Source: Pelagimonas sp. (GTDB lineage Bacteria > Pseudomonadota > Alphaproteobacteria > Rhodobacterales > Rhodobacteraceae). Taken from it: 64,000 bases of DNA. How positions within the stretch are numbered: the first letter of the stretch is position 1; every line of letters begins with the position of its first letter. The stretch covers positions 20,382 to 84,381 of the forward strand of contig JAOARQ010000043.1 in NCBI GenBank assembly GCA_025210455.1. Direction: 5' to 3'. The notes below the pieces were generated by a model. It was not told the DNA's origin and did no database searches. It saw only the letters and a list, made by a program, of their open reading frames with translations. Positions 62,403-64,000 of the stretch are shown piece by piece. The position numbers and the translations under genes were made by a program.

Positions 62403-62855
62403 ATGGAAGCGCAACGCTCCGAAGATGGGACGGTTTCAATTTCCTGTACGCTGGCCAGTACCCCTGAGGCCGTGCGCGAGACATTGATTGAGGTCCACAA
62501 GGCCTTGTCAGAGTTTCAGTTTAAGACTGCCTCGGGCGATGTTTGGGAAATCGCCCTGGTTGAGGCGATGAACAACATCGTCGAACATGCCTATGCTGAT
62601 CAGGATGACGGCGAAATCGCGGTTTCGCTTGAGTTTAGCCCAACAGCTGTGGACGCAAAGTTCACGGATTACGGCGTTCCTATGCCAGGGGGGCAGGCCC
62701 CTGCGGGGACCCCGGCGAATGTTGATGTGCCACTGGAAGATCTGCCCGAGGGTGGCTTTGGTTGGTTCTTGATCCGATCCCTTAGCAGCAAGCTAGAGTA
62801 TAGCCGCGAAGATCATAGCAACCACTTGCATCTGGAAATTCCGGTGTCTTCCTAG
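62403..62855 (+). CDS. RsbW-like anti-sigma serine kinase (HATPase domain)
   Basis: This 150-residue protein has the GHKL ATPase motifs of anti-sigma kinases: N-box ALVEAMNNIVEHAYADQ, the DYGVPMPGG segment and GGFGWFLIRSL. It should bind and phosphorylate the STAS protein encoded just upstream. No sigma factor, PP2C phosphatase or receiver gene is adjacent, so the target is unknown. An IS110 remnant begins 20 bp after its stop codon. Confidence 0.9.
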   Translation: MEAQRSEDGTVSISCTLASTPEAVRETLIEVHKALSEFQFKTASGDVWEIALVEAMNNIVEHAYADQDDGEIAVSLEFSPTAVDAKFTDYGVPMPGGQAPAGTPANVDVPLEDLPEGGFGWFLIRSLSSKLEYSREDHSNHLHLEIPVSS

Positions 62856-62875
62856 GGATTGTATTCTCAGCTGCT

Positions 62876-63215
62876 CTAGGAACGCCAGTGTTGCTCTGAT
62901 TTGACGAGCGCGTTGATGATTGCAATGATAGGCTGCCTTAACTGGGTTTCCAATCATGCGCAGGTGACCTGCGAAAATTTCCAGGACGGGATTGTGGTGG
63001 CTGGCAACGAGCGTGGCTTGGAATATCACCTGTCGGAGCAATCGCCAGCCGTCGCCATAGGCGCGCTTACGGTGCAGCGCGCTACTGCCATATGCGAGCG
63101 GAGCCAATCTCGTGAGTGCAATGGCTTGTTCTTCAGTAATCTGTGCAGGCTTGGGCATTTCGGCAGTCAGCATCGCGCTGGCTTGACAGAAACGTGGTCA
63201 AACCACGATGCTCAG
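62876..63215 (-). pseudogene. Frameshifted 3' fragment of an IS110-family transposase
   Basis: The minus strand encodes the C-terminal part of an IS110 transposase. ASAMLTAEMPK is followed by LTRLAPLAYGSSALHRK, then RQVIFQATLVASHHNPVLEIF and GHLRMIGNPVKAA. A one-base shift near 62938 is needed to continue as IIAIINALVKSEQHWRS to the stop at 62876-62878. Upstream of about 63215 the coding similarity is lost, and a TGA breaks the frame near 63203. The N-terminal catalytic domain is missing, so the element is dead. It lies just after the RsbW-like gene. Confidence 0.8.
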
Positions 63216-63730
63216 ACGCCCGACATTGCTGATTGCTTAATCTTTGCTCCTGCCACGGCGCGAAAAGACTGAAGTAATGTTTTATTTCAAGTGGATGTAT
63301 CGCATATCGTGGGTGGAACTTAGCAATCTTTCGAACAATCGAAACGCGGACGTGCAGCGGCCTGCGCGCTTGAATTTTGACTTCCCAGTTCCCGCATTCC
63401 CCAAAACCACCGAATTTTCACCTTTCGAACGCCAGTGGCGTCCTGCCCTCAAGACCTGCACGCATCAAACATGGCTGCGCCAAAATCGCCGTTGAAACGC
63501 CTTTCAAGGGCCTTGCGGGCTTCTCATTTTCGCCGGAATTGGCTGGCAAAGCTCTTCTTGTAGCTGCAATGCTTCTCTCGACGCCGCGTTAATTTGCCCC
63601 CACCCAGTACGCGGCGTCGAGGCTTCCTTCCCCCAAAAATCAGCTTTGTTCTAACTACTCAGGTGGTTTGTTTCCGCAGGTTTGGAATTTGATTTTGTGA
63701 AGTGATTAACACCTGTTGGAAATGCACTAG
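63216..63730. other. Intergenic mobile-element debris without recognisable genes
   Basis: About 515 bp lie between the IS110 fragment and the IS3-family element. The stretch is less GC-rich than the surrounding genes. Short open frames occur, for example 63244-63495 and 63377-63592, but none resembles a known protein or shows a convincing ribosome-binding site. The only structure seen is the inverted repeat at 63577-63621. Confidence 0.5.
63577..63621. repeat. Perfect 13-bp inverted repeat in the IS-flanked region
   Basis: CTCGACGCCGCGT at 63577-63589 is inverted at 63609-63621 with a 19-base spacer. It could be a hairpin terminator, a protein site or a relic of an element end. It is not followed by a T-run. 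Confidence 0.6.
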
Positions 63731-63769
63731 TGAGATACTCCCCAATGTTTGGACAGTTTTCAGCGTAAG
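63731..63769. mobile_element. Probable terminal inverted repeat end of the IS3-family element
   Basis: The sequence from TGAGATACTCCCC at 63731 to the stop codon region at 63769 looks like the 3' terminus of an IS3-type element, ending in a 5'-TG as is usual. The other end is outside the window, so the repeat cannot be verified. Confidence 0.5.
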
Positions 63770-64000
63770 TTAAGCTACTCTCTGCTCCTGCTGATCAAGT
63801 TGGGTTTCATCTTTTCTCAGCCAATAAACCACGGCTGGCGGCTTGCCGCCAAGGGCGGAATGGGGGCGGTTTCGGTTGTCGAAGTCAATCCACTTACCGA
63901 CACCTGCTTTGGCTGCCGATCCGGTTTCCCAGGCGTGCAGGTAGACGCATTCGTATTTCAGGCTCCGCCAGAGCCTTTCGACAAAGATATTGGCGAGGAA
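63770..64000 (-). CDS. IS3-family transposase OrfB, C-terminal part (cut by the window edge)
   Basis: Seventy-six C-terminal residues of an integrase-core transposase run in from the right edge and stop at 63770-63772. Motifs include IFVERLWRSLKYE, in which the glutamate completes the DDE triad, CVYLHAWETGSAAKAGVG, and DNRNRPHSALGGKPP, all typical of IS3-family OrfB proteins. The rest of the transposase and OrfA lie outside the window. No frameshift is seen, so the element could be intact. Confidence 0.9.
   Translation of the reverse strand, partial: FLANIFVERLWRSLKYECVYLHAWETGSAAKAGVGKWIDFDNRNRPHSALGGKPPAVVYWLRKDETQLDQQEQRVA

Overview
The window reads as chromosomal DNA of a marine-type alphaproteobacterium of the Rhodobacterales (Roseobacter group). 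The evidence is high GC with dense, often 4-bp-overlapping genes, a short-form HisG paired with HisZ and joined to hisS, several large FAD-oxidoreductase/GcvT fusion proteins, a Hint-domain protein, TRAP and BMP-type importers and many amino-acid or amine catabolic genes. This is inference from gene content; no 16S gene is present.

Layout. 1-6087 (minus): a partial 2-hydroxyacid dehydrogenase, then the cell-shape operon, transcribed mreB-mreC-mreD-mrdA-rodA. 6358-11625: an orphan dimethylglycine/sarcosine dehydrogenase-like fusion, a monothiol-type glutaredoxin, a small membrane protein, a YtoQ-like protein, a glutathione transferase and mscL. 11738-15304: alanine dehydrogenase with a divergent Lrp regulator, a GMC oxidoreductase and a small lipoprotein. 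15400-20211: a compact catabolic operon (M20 amidohydrolase, diaminopropionate ammonia-lyase, M24 metallohydrolase, Asp/Glu-racemase-like enzyme) with a divergent Lrp regulator. 20354-30369 (minus): xanthine dehydrogenase xdhA-xdhB-xdhC, a BMP-family ABC importer and a voltage-gated-type potassium channel in one apparent operon, presumably for purine uptake and oxidation. 30585-42904: housekeeping genes (dnaE, slyX, hisS-hisZ-hisG) mixed with a repeat-bearing lipoprotein, a MarR/EamA pair with visible operators, yghU, a YdcF-like protein and a Hint protein.

43039-51697 is the least explained region. It holds a TPP enzyme, a DadA-like FAD dehydrogenase, a TRAP transporter and an enolase-superfamily enzyme in one operon, with a GntR regulator and a hydantoin/Asp-Glu-racemase-like gene. 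The sequence TGTATACA lies in both promoter regions. 51829-59553 looks like an N-methylamine or betaine demethylation locus: two more FAD/GcvT fusions, a homocysteine S-methyltransferase, a GlxA-type AraC regulator and an XRE-cupin regulator. 59728-62855 holds a GNAT enzyme, free-methionine-R-sulfoxide reductase, acetyl-CoA acetyltransferase and an anti-anti-sigma/anti-sigma kinase pair. 62876-64000 is a mobile-element graveyard with a frameshifted IS110 fragment and the end of an IS3-family element running off the window.

No tRNA, rRNA or CRISPR array was recognised. Names rest on motif recognition by eye. Substrates for the catabolic clusters are inference.
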